Shown here: piece by piece, positions 33,496-43,360 of the stretch
Numbering within the stretch: position 1 is the stretch's first letter
How the letters are laid out: each line of letters starts with the position of its first letter
NCBI GenBank assembly: GCA_001792895.1
Contig: MARA01000004.1
Span: 62,001-126,000, forward strand
Reading direction: 5' to 3'
DNA: 64,000 nt
From: Lentinus brumalis
Lineage: Eukaryota; Basidiomycota; Agaricomycetes; Polyporales; Polyporaceae
Made by a program: the position numbers and the translations under genes
Notes under the pieces: generated by a model
Told to the model about the DNA's origin: nothing
What the model saw: the letters and a program-made list of their open reading frames with translations, nothing else
The model's database searches: none

Positions 33496-34225
33496 GGGCC
33501 CTTGGACCCGAACCACCACCATCGATTTGGCGGCGGCTCGGCGGCTCGCCCAGTACTCCTGGGTCCGAGGGGACAGTTTCCAAAGAAGCTGTTAAGAAGT
33601 CGTCCTCGAGCTACACAGCGGCGAGAGGGAACTGGAGGGGACTGAACGTCACCCTCCCGACGACAGTCGACGTCGAGACGGCGCGGGGCACCCACATCGC
33701 CCCGGCCGAACGCCCCCGTACCGGGACGGATACCATGTAGCGGGCTTTCGAACTGCGAACGGTACATGTACATGTAGACTACATGACTACGGAGACCTCA
33801 TACAAATGGGCGATACAGCGAGCAGAGAGACCCTGCGACGTCGAGCTCGCCGTGAAAACTGAGCGCGGACATACGGAGCAAACCGCCGAACTGTAAGCGC
33901 CTGAAAACTTCAGAAAATTAACGCGTGCGCGGCGGGATCCCGCCCTCTTGCCTCTCGCGCTCACCCGCCCCCGCACGCACGACCGCCGACGACGATACGC
34001 GATGTCGCAGCCACCTGCCCCGGCGACCACAGGCAGCCCGCCCCGCCAGGGGGATCCCCAAGACGACGCGATGGCGCTCGACCAGGAATCTGATGGGAAC
34101 GTCCGCACAGCCGGCAAGGAACCCAGCCAGAGTGCAAAACGGGCACGGCTGTCATATGCTGGGAAGTCTTCCGTGAGCAAGCCTGTCCCACCCTCCGAGA
34201 CCGCAGCCCACTCAGGAGAGCCGTC

Positions 34226-35605
34226 ATGCAGTCGGTGTGGACGAGCGAACCTGTCCAGCCCGCCCAAACACCCCCCGCCGTCACCGCCTGGGTGGAAAAG
34301 AACGGCGACCGGATGCCCTACCACGAGGAGTACGACGAGATTCGATACGCGAGTATCCCGGCGGGCCAGCACGCGAACCCGCACCTCTGGACCACGCAAC
34401 GCGGCCCGGCCCCGGAACTCCCGATCGAAGGGAGCGAGGAGTACACTACGGGCCCTCTCCAGCACACGCACATCAACGTGTGGCGTTTCCTCATCAACCT
34501 CGAGCCGGCCCAGCGGGAGATGATCGAGGCGAACCGCGAGAAGTTCATCGCAATCGTCCCCCACGGGGGTGGTCGCGCCATGAACGAGCATCGGGTGGAG
34601 GTCGCTGAGGGGTACGAAGGTGTCCTCTGGACCTATCAGTTCGAAGGGTACGGCGGAGAATCCGTCAAGGTGTCCGTGATACCGCCGGACCCGCGGAACG
34701 CTGGCGGCCCGAACAGCTCGAGCAACTTCACGCCCCCCTGGACGTTCTTCGTGGATCTCACCCACGATGACAAGGGTCTGCTGCGCGACTTCCTGTTGTG
34801 GCAGCAGCACATCGCGCACAGCCCTTCCCTGTCGTTCTCGGCCTTCTCCCTGACGCCGTCGGCGGCCAGCTCGTGGAAGACGCTCCTCCTCGTGAGCCCG
34901 ATCATCAACCCACCGGGCGCGACGCATAACGACGTGGTCGCCACACGGGAGGCGATCCGCAGGACCGTCATCGACAAACTCGCAGCCAACGAGGAGTACC
35001 GCGCGTATGCAGCGCAGCTCGCCGCGATCAACATCGGACACACCGGCAACCGCGACCAGGTCTTCAAGGCCATCACGGACACGTTCTACCTCGCGCTGAC
35101 GAAGGTCGACGCCCGCGAAGGCGGCCCAGTCCAGGCTTTCATCCTCCTGACACGGCCGATCTGGGACACGCGGGCGGAGCTCGTCGCACTCAAACGCGCG
35201 ATGATGGTGGCCCTATGCGGCCCCAGGGCGAGCAAGAATCGAGAGCACTTCTACGTCGACACTCACAAGGTCCGCGTGGCAGACGATTCGCTGCCGCAGC
35301 CGGCGTTCGACGTCGACTGCAAGCTCTGCAAGTCGGACACCCACCGCACGATCGACTGCCCGCTCCCCAAGGCGCGCGGTTGGCGTGGCCTGCGACCTCA
35401 GAACCTCGGTTTCAAGCCGGACCCGGCGCCGGCCGCGGCGAAGATGGAGTCGAGGAGACCGCTGCTTGAGAGCGTGTTCGAGAAGCTGAACAACGGACAG
35501 CGAGGCGGCGACCAGGGAAGGGGTCGAGGGAACGGGAAGCGCGGTCGCGGACGAGGCGGCCAGAGCGGCGGAGGCCAGGGAAGGCTGACGGACCGTAGAC
35601 AGTAA
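34226..35605 (+). CDS. LINE ORF1, gag-like nucleic-acid-binding protein
   Basis: Some 459 codons begin at ATG 34226. The middle holds a structured region (WRFLINLEPAQREMIEANRE, WTFFVDLTHDD). A zinc knuckle CKLCKSDTHRTIDC (C-x2-C-x4-H-x4-C) follows near 35319-35360, then a C-terminal Arg/Gly-rich RNA-binding tail. Such proteins coat the LINE transcript in the ribonucleoprotein. Upstream, another frame from ATG 34002 (MSQPPAPATTG...) looks coding up to about 34200. The original ORF1 may therefore have started there and been split by a one-base shift; alternatively 34226 is the true start. Confidence 0.8.
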   Translation: MQSVWTSEPVQPAQTPPAVTAWVEKNGDRMPYHEEYDEIRYASIPAGQHANPHLWTTQRGPAPELPIEGSEEYTTGPLQHTHINVWRFLINLEPAQREMIEANREKFIAIVPHGGGRAMNEHRVEVAEGYEGVLWTYQFEGYGGESVKVSVIPPDPRNAGGPNSSSNFTPPWTFFVDLTHDDKGLLRDFLLWQQHIAHSPSLSFSAFSLTPSAASSWKTLLLVSPIINPPGATHNDVVATREAIRRTVIDKLAANEEYRAYAAQLAAINIGHTGNRDQVFKAITDTFYLALTKVDAREGGPVQAFILLTRPIWDTRAELVALKRAMMVALCGPRASKNREHFYVDTHKVRVADDSLPQPAFDVDCKLCKSDTHRTIDCPLPKARGWRGLRPQNLGFKPDPAPAAAKMESRRPLLESVFEKLNNGQRGGDQGRGRGNGKRGRGRGGQSGGGQGRLTDRRQ

Positions 35606-35888
35606 GCAGTGTCGCACCCGAGTCCCCACATACGAACAAAAGCGCAGTATGAGTACAATGTGTATTCCAGTCGCAAATCTAGCCCCTCCTCTCATCCATA
35701 TGAACGGCTAGTGCGTGCTCGAGTAGTCACGCTACTACACAGAGACATGGTGGCGCAGCTCCACGGAGCTGCGACGACATGCCGATGTGTCGCTTGCCAG
35801 GACGGAGGAGAGCTCTGGCGGCCCCCGGCACTTCAACAGGTATGGTTCTTTGCTCGGCTACTTACTCACACACAGATACAACCCAACT

Positions 35889-38800
35889 ATGAATACTACA
35901 ACTACACAAGGAAGGCAGCTACCTCGACAGCTTTACGGAGATTTCAACAGCAACGGATACAGCGCCTCGGTCCTCTCTGGAGGAGCGGGCGGTGAACCTG
36001 CGACCGCGCGCTCCGATGAAGGAAGGAACGTGATGGACAGCGGGAGCGACGACTGTCGCCCGAGCGGTGGCCTGGCCCGCGGGCCAACACCCACTGCGAC
36101 GGGGACATCGGACGCGACGGCCTCCAGACGAGGCCAGCCAAGCGCGAAACGCGCTTCGGCTGCACTTACTGTGCACCACATCCAAGACGGATGTGGGACA
36201 CCTGCGCCCAAGGACGGAAGTCAGGGCGCGGGAGTCAACAACAAGATTGTTGACTCGGGCTGGCCTGCACCCATATGCAGCCAGCCCAGCTCCGAGCAGG
36301 AGCGGGATGGCTCTCCCAAGCACGGGGAGCCCAACGCCGGTGGGGACGGCAAGAGGCCGCCTCACGAGGAATGCTCTGTATCAGAGCCCGAGCCATGCTT
36401 TACGGAGCACGATACAACCCCCAGCCTACCTGGAGGGATACCACTGCGTCAGCGTACCAGTGCAAATGACGCGGCACCTGCGACTGAGGTCCCGGTCGCG
36501 CACCCTCCCATGCGCATTCGCGGAGGCATGGACCCCAGCCAGCACTCACGCAGGACTGCAGGAAGACATGCTCAACGAAACGCTGTCCGTGTCGGAACAT
36601 TGAACATCAACGGCTACGGGCGGACGGAACCCGGACACCCGGACAACAAATGGGGGAACGTGCACCGAATGATGCGGACGCACAATCTGGCGGTGCTACT
36701 AGTCCAGGAAGCCCACCTGACTGAAGAACGGGTGCGGCACATCGAGAAGTTCACTGCGAAGAAATTGAAAATATATTTCTCTTCGCATCCGGAACAACCC
36801 ACACAGAGGAACGGTGTCGCAGTAGTGCTAAACAAACGAATACTGCACACAGCCGGCTCTCGTGCTGAGGAGATCGTACCGGGCCGCGCTATGCAAGTGA
36901 GCGTACCTTGGCAACAGAACGAGGAGCTGCACCTCCTCTGCGTGTACGCACCTGCCTCCAACGATGCAGAACGGAAGGAATTCTTTGACGAGGTGAAAGA
37001 TTACTACGATACGCACCCGAACCTGCCGAGGCCACACCTGATGGCAGGGGACTTCAATAACGCAGAAGACGTGCTCGACCGAATCCCCGCACACGAGGCA
37101 CCAGAAGCGTCGGTCGAGAACCTTGATGCTCTGAAGAGTGACCTTGGGCTCATGTTGGTGGACGGCTGGCGGGCAACCTTCCCGACCACGAAAGCATTTA
37201 CCTTCCAGCGTGCGACGGCACTGTCACGCCTTGACCGCATCTACCTCACTGCAGAGATGTTCCGCACTGCGCGAGCGTGGACGACAACTGAAGCCGAGGT
37301 TCGGACCGACCACAGCCTAGTCTGTGTCGACCTTGTGCGCGAGAAAACCCCCGAAATGGGGAGGGGACGTCCAGTATTCCCTGGACACCTGCTAACAGAC
37401 AAGAAACTTGCGGGGCAGATGAAAACACGCGGCATGCGCGCCCTTGACGAAGTAAAGCTTCTCCGGGAGACAAACATGCGCTCTGAAGAGCACAACCCAC
37501 AGACGATCCTCGCCGCACTAAAGCGGGATTGGATGGAGATGGCAAGAAAACGTGAACGGGAAATCGTTCCTAAACTCCTACGGGAAACGCTTTTGCTAGA
37601 AGCGGAAGTACAAACCATATCTAAGAACCAGACGATGGCTGACGATGAACGAACGGCGCAAACTGCGGCCCTTACGAAGCAGATTCGAGCCCTGAAACAG
37701 AAACGAATCAACCAGCTGAAATGCAAAGCTCGGGCCCGCCATAGACTGGACGGAGAGAGACCCACCAAATACTGGACCGGTCTACACCGGGAGGTCAAAC
37801 CGAGAGACACGATGTACGCGCTCGAACGCCCCAATGCGGCCCAGATAGACGGGACCCCAGTCTACGTCGACGACTCAGTAGAAATGGCTGCAGTAGCGAG
37901 GCAGCACCATGTCGACTTACAGCGGGACGACCCTGGAACTAAACTGCCCGCTGAACGGGAGGCAGACATTGAACGAGCCTTGGACGCTATAACTACGCGG
38001 ATCTCTGAGGAGGACCAACAGGAGATGGGACAACTAGTCACCTATGATGAATGTGCGATTGCGCTGCAATACTCCAAAACAGCCTCGTCGCCAGGACTTG
38101 ATGGCATAACCTATGAAGTATGGAAAGCACTGAACACGCGGTGCATCGAAGACTCGAAACACCGAAGACGTGCCAGGCTGGACGTGTTGGAACTCCTGCA
38201 CGCAGCCTTCCAAGATGTTCAGCTGAATGGCGTTGCGGCTACCTCCGGCTTTGCGGACGGCTGGATGTGTCCCCTGTATAAACTGAAAGGAGACAGGACG
38301 AAGATCTCTAATTACCGTCCTATTACACTGTTGAACACCGACTACAAACTACTCACCAAGGTCCTCGCCCTGCGGCTCGCAACTGTGGCCCCAGAGATAA
38401 TACACCCGTCACAGGCGGGGTTCGTACCGGGCCGGCGGCTGCGGGACCAAACGCAGCTTGCTAAACTCATGATAGACTGGGCGGAAGCGACCGAGACGAA
38501 CGGTGCTATCATTGCGCTGGACCAAGAAAAGGCGTATGACAAAATTGCGCACGATTACCTATGGAGAGTACTCAGCAAGTTCGGAGTACCACAGATGTTC
38601 ATACGCACGGTGCAAGCATTGTACGCCCATGCGCACACCTCCGTGATGATCAACGGAATATTGAGCCAGCAGTATCGCGTGTACCGTGGAGTGCGACAGG
38701 GCGACCCCATGTCGTGCCTTCTGTTCGACCTAGCCATTGAACCGCTGTCGGCGATGATTCACCAGTCGGATCTGCACGGCATCCAGATACCGGGAGCGGT

Positions 38801-41468
38801 GGAGACGTTGAAGGCCACGCTTTTCGCCGACGACACGACAGTATACCTGTCAGCAAACGATGAGTTCTCGATGCTCCAAGGCATCCTGGACACGTGGTGC
38901 TCCGCTGCGAAAGCGAGGTTTAACATTAGTAAAACGGAAATCATCCCCATCGGGAGTCCGGAGCACCGAGAGACAATGGTAACGACATACCGCGAAACCG
39001 GGAGCTGGCAAAGCTATCCCGCCCGAGTGAATATCGCAGGAGACGGAGAGCCTGTCCGGGTCCTTGGTGCGTTCATCGGAAACGCCGTCGAGCAGTGCGA
39101 GGTCTGGACGCCAACACTGGCGAAGCTTGAGAGCGTTCTCGAGCGGTGGAGACTCGGAATCACCACACTGGAGGGACGGAGACACGTTGTTCAGATGTTC
39201 ATAGGAGGCATGACCCAGTTTCTTACCGATGTACAGGCCATGCCTGCGCCCATACAGAGGCGACTGGAACGTATTCTGCGACGATACTTGTGGAACGATC
39301 GCGTCATCCCACCGGTGAGCATGGCGCACGCTCAAGCTGACTTTGAGCGAGGCGGTCTTCAGATCCTCGATATCGAAACGCGCAACGAGGCGATCGACCT
39401 TGTCTGGGCGAAAGCGTACCTGCGATACGGAGAACTACGCCCGACATGGGCACTTGTGGCTGACGATCTGATGGCGAGGACTGTCACAGTCGACTGCACG
39501 GTCAAGGTACCGCAGCTCCGCTCGAACCCCCTGTTGCAACACTGGTGGCCTAAAACATCAGCGCTGCCGCAGTATCTACAACGCATGCTCCGCACGAGCG
39601 CGAAGTATGGAATGCGCCTCGAAGGCATCGCATTCTCGCGTACGATCCTACGACACATACCTATGTGGTACCACAGTCAGATGGAGCTCGCGGTAGCAAA
39701 GCAGCTAGCTCGCACCTCGCTGGTTGTCAGCTGTCTGATTGAGCGACACTCGCTCCGCACTGTGGGCGATTTTGAGGCGTTCGTGCTGAACTTCCACGCG
39801 CCCGGGCACTTGCACCGGGCGTCATGTACATGCGCAGGCTGTGAATTTGCTCGCCTCGGCGTGGGCTGCCCGCGACCACACGTATGCGCGGAGCGAGCAC
39901 TGCAGTTTCTCAATGCACTGCCGCCCAAGTGGGACCCGAGAGGGCTCCATCCTGCTGACTATGAAGATCAGTTACATAGCACACTCAAAGAGAAGGGTGA
40001 GGAACTGGGAGAAGGGCTTGTGCTCTTCGACAGACGCGTCACGACGAGAGGAGCGATAGGAGACGCGTTCCGGGTGTTCACAGACGGTGAAACATGCAAC
40101 CGGCTCCCGGACATGGACGCCTCCACGCTCGGGGACCGCGGCAATGTCTGCGTGCTCGCGACTGATGGGTCCTGTATCCGCAACGGCCGAGCTGACGCAC
40201 AGGCAGGAGCCGGGGTCTTCTGTGCGACGGACGCGAGCCTCTCTGTGTCCATCCGACTGCCCATGCAGATGTTGCAGTCGAACCAGACAGGCGAGGCGGT
40301 CGCGACGCTGACCGCGACGCGGATCGCGGACTCCGCAGTCCCGCTAGTACAAGAAACCGACTCAAAGACGGTGATGAATGCCGTCACCGTCTGGAGAGCC
40401 CGCCACGAGGACCAGGGCTTCCTTCTACAGCAAAACGCCTCCTTCACCAGGGCAATCGTGGGAGCGATGAGGGCGCGGAAGGCACCGACGTACCTGAGAT
40501 GGGTGAAGGGTCACAGTGGACACCACGGGAATGAGATGGCGGACTTGTTGGCGGGCCAGGGTGCGGAACGGGAGATCTACGATAGCGTAGACCTGTCAGT
40601 ACCGGAAGAGCTGCGAGTGAGCGGGTGTAAACTCACCTCGCTGACGCAAAAGATTGCGTACAAGGAGATCAGACGGCAGCAGCAATGGACGCTACTGCCG
40701 CGACAGCGGACGTCGGGGAACATCCGAAGGATCCTGGACGATATGAGGTCAGTATTCGGGCTTCCCCTGGTGGAAGGACAGATCTGGCTCTCGCTACGTA
40801 CCAAGCACGTATCGCGTGAGTGCCGACAGTTCCTGTGGATGACGATCCACGAGGGCTATATGGTCGGGCACAAGTGGCTCCGCGACAAGATGTCTGCAGA
40901 GATGAAAGCGCGGGCGCCCTGTCAGCGGTGCGGAGACATCGAAACCATGGAACACATACTCTCACACTGCGCCGCAGCAGGGCGAGCAACCGTATGGGAA
41001 CTCCTCGAGGAGACCTGGGCCTTGACCGGGATGCCATGGCACGGAATGACGTGGGGCACAGCCCTGGGCGCGGCCTGCGTAGTATTCGAGAAAGAGGACG
41101 GCAGCCGTGCCGTCGCAGCGGAGGCCCTGTGGACAATTCTAGTATCAGAGTCGCTGTACCTGATATGGAAGTTGAGATGTGAACGGGTGATACAGAACGA
41201 TGGCGGAGAAGCGTCCATCCCCGAGATTTCGCGACGCTGGTACGCGACCATGGATCGACGGCTAGATTTAGACCGACGGTCGTGCGCAGAGTTCCTCGGA
41301 CGGAGGGCGTTCAAGGCAAGCGCAATTGCGAGTATCTGGGAGCCGGTACTCGGGGCGCGGGAGGCCCTCCCGCGTAACTGGGTGACGGACAATGGGGTTT
41401 TAGTGGGTATTACAGCCGTTTGCATAACGATAGGCCCCTCCACACTGTTTACACACACTGCCGCGTAA
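35889..41468 (+). CDS. LINE ORF2 polyprotein: endonuclease, reverse transcriptase, RNase H
   Basis: From the first ATG (35889) the frame is open for 1859 residues. A ~230-residue low-complexity leader precedes the APE endonuclease: VGTLNINGYG, LLVQEAHLTE, VYAPASN, MAGDFNNAED, SRLDRIYL and the catalytic TDHSLV. The reverse transcriptase follows: SSPGLDGITYEVW, ISNYRPITLLN, SQAGFVPGR, ALDQEKAYDKI, RGVRQGDPMSCLLF, and the active site FADD at 38823-38834, residues 979-982. The RNase H domain (residues about 1420-1545) has LATDGSC, GEAVAT, ETDSKTV and HSGHHGNEMAD. A C-terminal C-x2-C-x7-H-x4-C (CQRCGDIETMEHILSHC) is near residue 1677. All catalytic residues look intact, so the protein could be active. 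Confidence 0.95.
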   Translation: MNTTTTQGRQLPRQLYGDFNSNGYSASVLSGGAGGEPATARSDEGRNVMDSGSDDCRPSGGLARGPTPTATGTSDATASRRGQPSAKRASAALTVHHIQDGCGTPAPKDGSQGAGVNNKIVDSGWPAPICSQPSSEQERDGSPKHGEPNAGGDGKRPPHEECSVSEPEPCFTEHDTTPSLPGGIPLRQRTSANDAAPATEVPVAHPPMRIRGGMDPSQHSRRTAGRHAQRNAVRVGTLNINGYGRTEPGHPDNKWGNVHRMMRTHNLAVLLVQEAHLTEERVRHIEKFTAKKLKIYFSSHPEQPTQRNGVAVVLNKRILHTAGSRAEEIVPGRAMQVSVPWQQNEELHLLCVYAPASNDAERKEFFDEVKDYYDTHPNLPRPHLMAGDFNNAEDVLDRIPAHEAPEASVENLDALKSDLGLMLVDGWRATFPTTKAFTFQRATALSRLDRIYLTAEMFRTARAWTTTEAEVRTDHSLVCVDLVREKTPEMGRGRPVFPGHLLTDKKLAGQMKTRGMRALDEVKLLRETNMRSEEHNPQTILAALKRDWMEMARKREREIVPKLLRETLLLEAEVQTISKNQTMADDERTAQTAALTKQIRALKQKRINQLKCKARARHRLDGERPTKYWTGLHREVKPRDTMYALERPNAAQIDGTPVYVDDSVEMAAVARQHHVDLQRDDPGTKLPAEREADIERALDAITTRISEEDQQEMGQLVTYDECAIALQYSKTASSPGLDGITYEVWKALNTRCIEDSKHRRRARLDVLELLHAAFQDVQLNGVAATSGFADGWMCPLYKLKGDRTKISNYRPITLLNTDYKLLTKVLALRLATVAPEIIHPSQAGFVPGRRLRDQTQLAKLMIDWAEATETNGAIIALDQEKAYDKIAHDYLWRVLSKFGVPQMFIRTVQALYAHAHTSVMINGILSQQYRVYRGVRQGDPMSCLLFDLAIEPLSAMIHQSDLHGIQIPGAVETLKATLFADDTTVYLSANDEFSMLQGILDTWCSAAKARFNISKTEIIPIGSPEHRETMVTTYRETGSWQSYPARVNIAGDGEPVRVLGAFIGNAVEQCEVWTPTLAKLESVLERWRLGITTLEGRRHVVQMFIGGMTQFLTDVQAMPAPIQRRLERILRRYLWNDRVIPPVSMAHAQADFERGGLQILDIETRNEAIDLVWAKAYLRYGELRPTWALVADDLMARTVTVDCTVKVPQLRSNPLLQHWWPKTSALPQYLQRMLRTSAKYGMRLEGIAFSRTILRHIPMWYHSQMELAVAKQLARTSLVVSCLIERHSLRTVGDFEAFVLNFHAPGHLHRASCTCAGCEFARLGVGCPRPHVCAERALQFLNALPPKWDPRGLHPADYEDQLHSTLKEKGEELGEGLVLFDRRVTTRGAIGDAFRVFTDGETCNRLPDMDASTLGDRGNVCVLATDGSCIRNGRADAQAGAGVFCATDASLSVSIRLPMQMLQSNQTGEAVATLTATRIADSAVPLVQETDSKTVMNAVTVWRARHEDQGFLLQQNASFTRAIVGAMRARKAPTYLRWVKGHSGHHGNEMADLLAGQGAEREIYDSVDLSVPEELRVSGCKLTSLTQKIAYKEIRRQQQWTLLPRQRTSGNIRRILDDMRSVFGLPLVEGQIWLSLRTKHVSRECRQFLWMTIHEGYMVGHKWLRDKMSAEMKARAPCQRCGDIETMEHILSHCAAAGRATVWELLEETWALTGMPWHGMTWGTALGAACVVFEKEDGSRAVAAEALWTILVSESLYLIWKLRCERVIQNDGGEASIPEISRRWYATMDRRLDLDRRSCAEFLGRRAFKASAIASIWEPVLGAREALPRNWVTDNGVLVGITAVCITIGPSTLFTHTAA
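36232..36256. repeat. Short perfect inverted repeat in ORF2 leader
   Basis: GAGTCAACAA (36232-36241) and its complement (36247-36256) flank five bases. This would form a tight hairpin in the LINE RNA about 340 nt after the ORF2 start. Confidence 0.7.
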
Positions 41469-41607
41469 GCGGACTTGGAAAAAGGATAAGGAATGAGTAA
41501 GTGAGTAGGGATGAGATGCAACGAGAAGCCTCAAAAGTACGAACCCCGCCACTAACCGACTGTATGTACACAGTTCGCGAGGGGCCTATCGTTATGCAAA
41601 CAGCTGT
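41412..41607. repeat. 29-bp inverted repeat spanning the LINE ORF2 stop
   Basis: The arm at 41412-41440 matches the reverse complement of 41579-41607 at 28 of 29 positions. The loop is 138 nt and contains the ORF2 stop at 41466-41468. Beyond the arms there is weaker complementarity (ACTGTTTACACACA versus ACTGTGTACATACA). It appears to be an inverted copy of the ORF2 tail coding AVCITIGPS placed in the 3' untranslated region. Confidence 0.88.
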
Positions 41608-41859
41608 AAGCGGGGGCGTTGACACTGTACCTTCGGGTGCTGTGGATGATGCGCTCCCGTTTCTGAGTCCCACACTTCGTGCGTAAACGCATTTCCTCAT
41701 GGCGAGGGACCTAGGTCCCTGTCCTGATCCTACAAACGACTATGTAACATGGAGACCGGTACGCCCGGTCGAACCTAGCACGCCCGCCCAGCACTCGCTG
41801 AGCAGAGTAGTCTGAAGTGCCCACGGGACGATGATAACTCAGGGCATATGTGCTCCGCC

Positions 41860-41886
41860 AAAAAAAAAAAAAAAAAAAAAAAAAAA
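41860..41886 (+). repeat. LINE 3' poly(A), 27 As
   Basis: An uninterrupted A27 run directly abuts the right target-site duplication, marking the retrotransposon 3' end. Confidence 0.95.
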
Positions 41887-41898
41887 GTACTTCCTCGG
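41887..41898. repeat. Target-site duplication, right copy
   Basis: An exact copy of 33484-33495. Confidence 0.9.
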
Positions 41899-42286
41899 TC
41901 GCTAGTCACCTTAGCGGCTCTGTACGGAGCGAATCAGAGATGTGATCGCGATTGTCAGAGGAAAATGGGGCCAAGTTACCGAATCAGGCTGCGTTCCTGG
42001 CAATCTTGACACAGCTCGAAGGATTGGGCTGGATTGGGCTCGCGGCAGGCCCTTCTGGACACGATTTGATCTTTTTCCCTCAAACAACGCCGGCGCTGAG
42101 CTAGCCGTCGAGCACGACGGGCACGACGGCGACCGCAACGACTACGACGTCGAGCAAGGCAGGCTAGCTGCACTCCTTCACCCTTGTCGCTCCTTATCAC
42201 GCTCGCTTGGCTCAGGTCCGCCGACCTTCGCCGCATCGCTTCTCGACGTCTCCCTTTCCCCTCTCAAACCCCGCGCGTCCTTGACG

Positions 42287-43360
42287 ATGTCCCCCGACCT
42301 GACCAGCGACCGCGCATCCGACTCCTCGTCCTTCAAAGCCATCGTGGCCGCCATAGTCCACGACCCGGACCCCACGATCGGGACAGCCCGCTCGTCGGGG
42401 TCGCTCGAGTCCAGCGCGAGCACGAGCACGGACACGAGCACAGGCTCGTCGCTCAGCGCGCCGTCGCTGGAGACAAGCCACAGCACGGACTCCACGGCCT
42501 CCGCTGCGTCGAGCACAACACCGAGTCCATGTCCGAGCATCCTCATCCGCTCCAGCTCGTCCCTCACTGTGCCGGGTACGCGCTCAGGTTCGTCCTCACC
42601 CAACATCTCCTTTGCCCCCCTGCCCCAGCTCGAGCCTCGCAAGCGCAACTCCTCGCGCCAGCTGGGCGTTGCTGCCCGCTCGCACCTGCTCCGTCACCGC
42701 CGCATGCTCCGCGAGCAAGGGTACGACGGCAACTCCGTCCCATACCCATACGGCCCTGGCAGCGGGGTCGAGGGCGGGCAGGCGTACCCAGAACACATGC
42801 AGGAGGGCGGGCCGGTCGAGATCCGAGAAGCACAGGCAGGCGTCGACGCCGAGGAAGAAATGGGCGCGCGAGGGCACCGGAGTCGCGCCGTCAGTGATCC
42901 ATCGGAGGACGCGCTAGCCTCGCTGGGGAAGCTCATGAAGGGCGCGGGGCGGGCGTTGTGGAAGAGTGTGTCGATGCGCGACATACGTGCGAAGGAGAAG
43001 GCGGAGGCGGCGAAAGCAGCCGAGGCAGGACAGGACGAGGCCCCTGGAGGAGAGCGCACTCAACGTCCGCGGGGAGGCTCTTTAAGAGGGAAGAAGCCCC
43101 GGAACAACACTATCCATCTCTTTGATCACGGCGAGGAGCATCAGCCATCCGCAGAGGGGGGAGTGTGGGAGGAAGAGATCCCGGAGGAGTCGTGGAAGAA
43201 GCTGCTCTCTGATTCTCCAGCCACATCAGAGCCCGTGGAAGATGAACAGGGTTCAGAACATCGCCCGTCTTCAGAGTTCGTGAGGAGCGGATCGCAGCGC
43301 ACAAGCATCGTCGCGGTGGCCAACGAGAGGAAAAGCACCTCGACGACACGAACGAGATGA
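42287..43360 (+). CDS. Ser-rich hypothetical protein (357 aa)
   Basis: A single exon starts at ATG 42287 (MSPDLTSDRASDSS). The N-terminal ~120 residues are almost all Ser, Thr, Ala and Asp. A conserved-looking core follows (SFAPLPQLEPRKRNSSRQLG, SHLLRHRRMLREQGYDGNSV), then DALASLGKLMKGAGRALWKS, an acidic stretch and a Ser/Arg-rich end. No signal peptide, membrane span or known domain is seen; it is probably intrinsically disordered. The frame opens further upstream (to 41942), but that part lacks the composition of the rest. The core resembles hypothetical proteins in mushroom genomes. It lies 400 bp downstream of the LINE poly(A). Confidence 0.7.
   Translation: MSPDLTSDRASDSSSFKAIVAAIVHDPDPTIGTARSSGSLESSASTSTDTSTGSSLSAPSLETSHSTDSTASAASSTTPSPCPSILIRSSSSLTVPGTRSGSSSPNISFAPLPQLEPRKRNSSRQLGVAARSHLLRHRRMLREQGYDGNSVPYPYGPGSGVEGGQAYPEHMQEGGPVEIREAQAGVDAEEEMGARGHRSRAVSDPSEDALASLGKLMKGAGRALWKSVSMRDIRAKEKAEAAKAAEAGQDEAPGGERTQRPRGGSLRGKKPRNNTIHLFDHGEEHQPSAEGGVWEEEIPEESWKKLLSDSPATSEPVEDEQGSEHRPSSEFVRSGSQRTSIVAVANERKSTSTTRTR

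Larger units (their letters stand above)
33496..41886 (+). mobile_element. Full-length Tad1-like non-LTR retrotransposon (LINE)
   Basis: An 8.39-kb element is bounded by a 12-bp target-site duplication and ends in 27 As. It has a ~500-bp 5' untranslated region, a gag-like ORF1 with a zinc knuckle, a 284-bp inter-ORF gap and a single uninterrupted ORF2 with APE-type endonuclease, reverse transcriptase, RNase H and a C-terminal CCHC. That order places it with Tad1-like/I-group fungal LINEs. The exact target-site duplication, long pure poly(A) and open ORF2 argue for a recent insertion. It sits between the flippase gene and the Ser-rich gene at 42287 and disrupts neither coding region. Confidence 0.95.

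Noticed and set aside
33779..35041. 420-codon minus-strand frame over LINE ORF1
   Set aside because: Antisense to ORF1, Arg/Val-rich with no recognisable content; the ORF1 zinc knuckle on the plus strand decides the matter.
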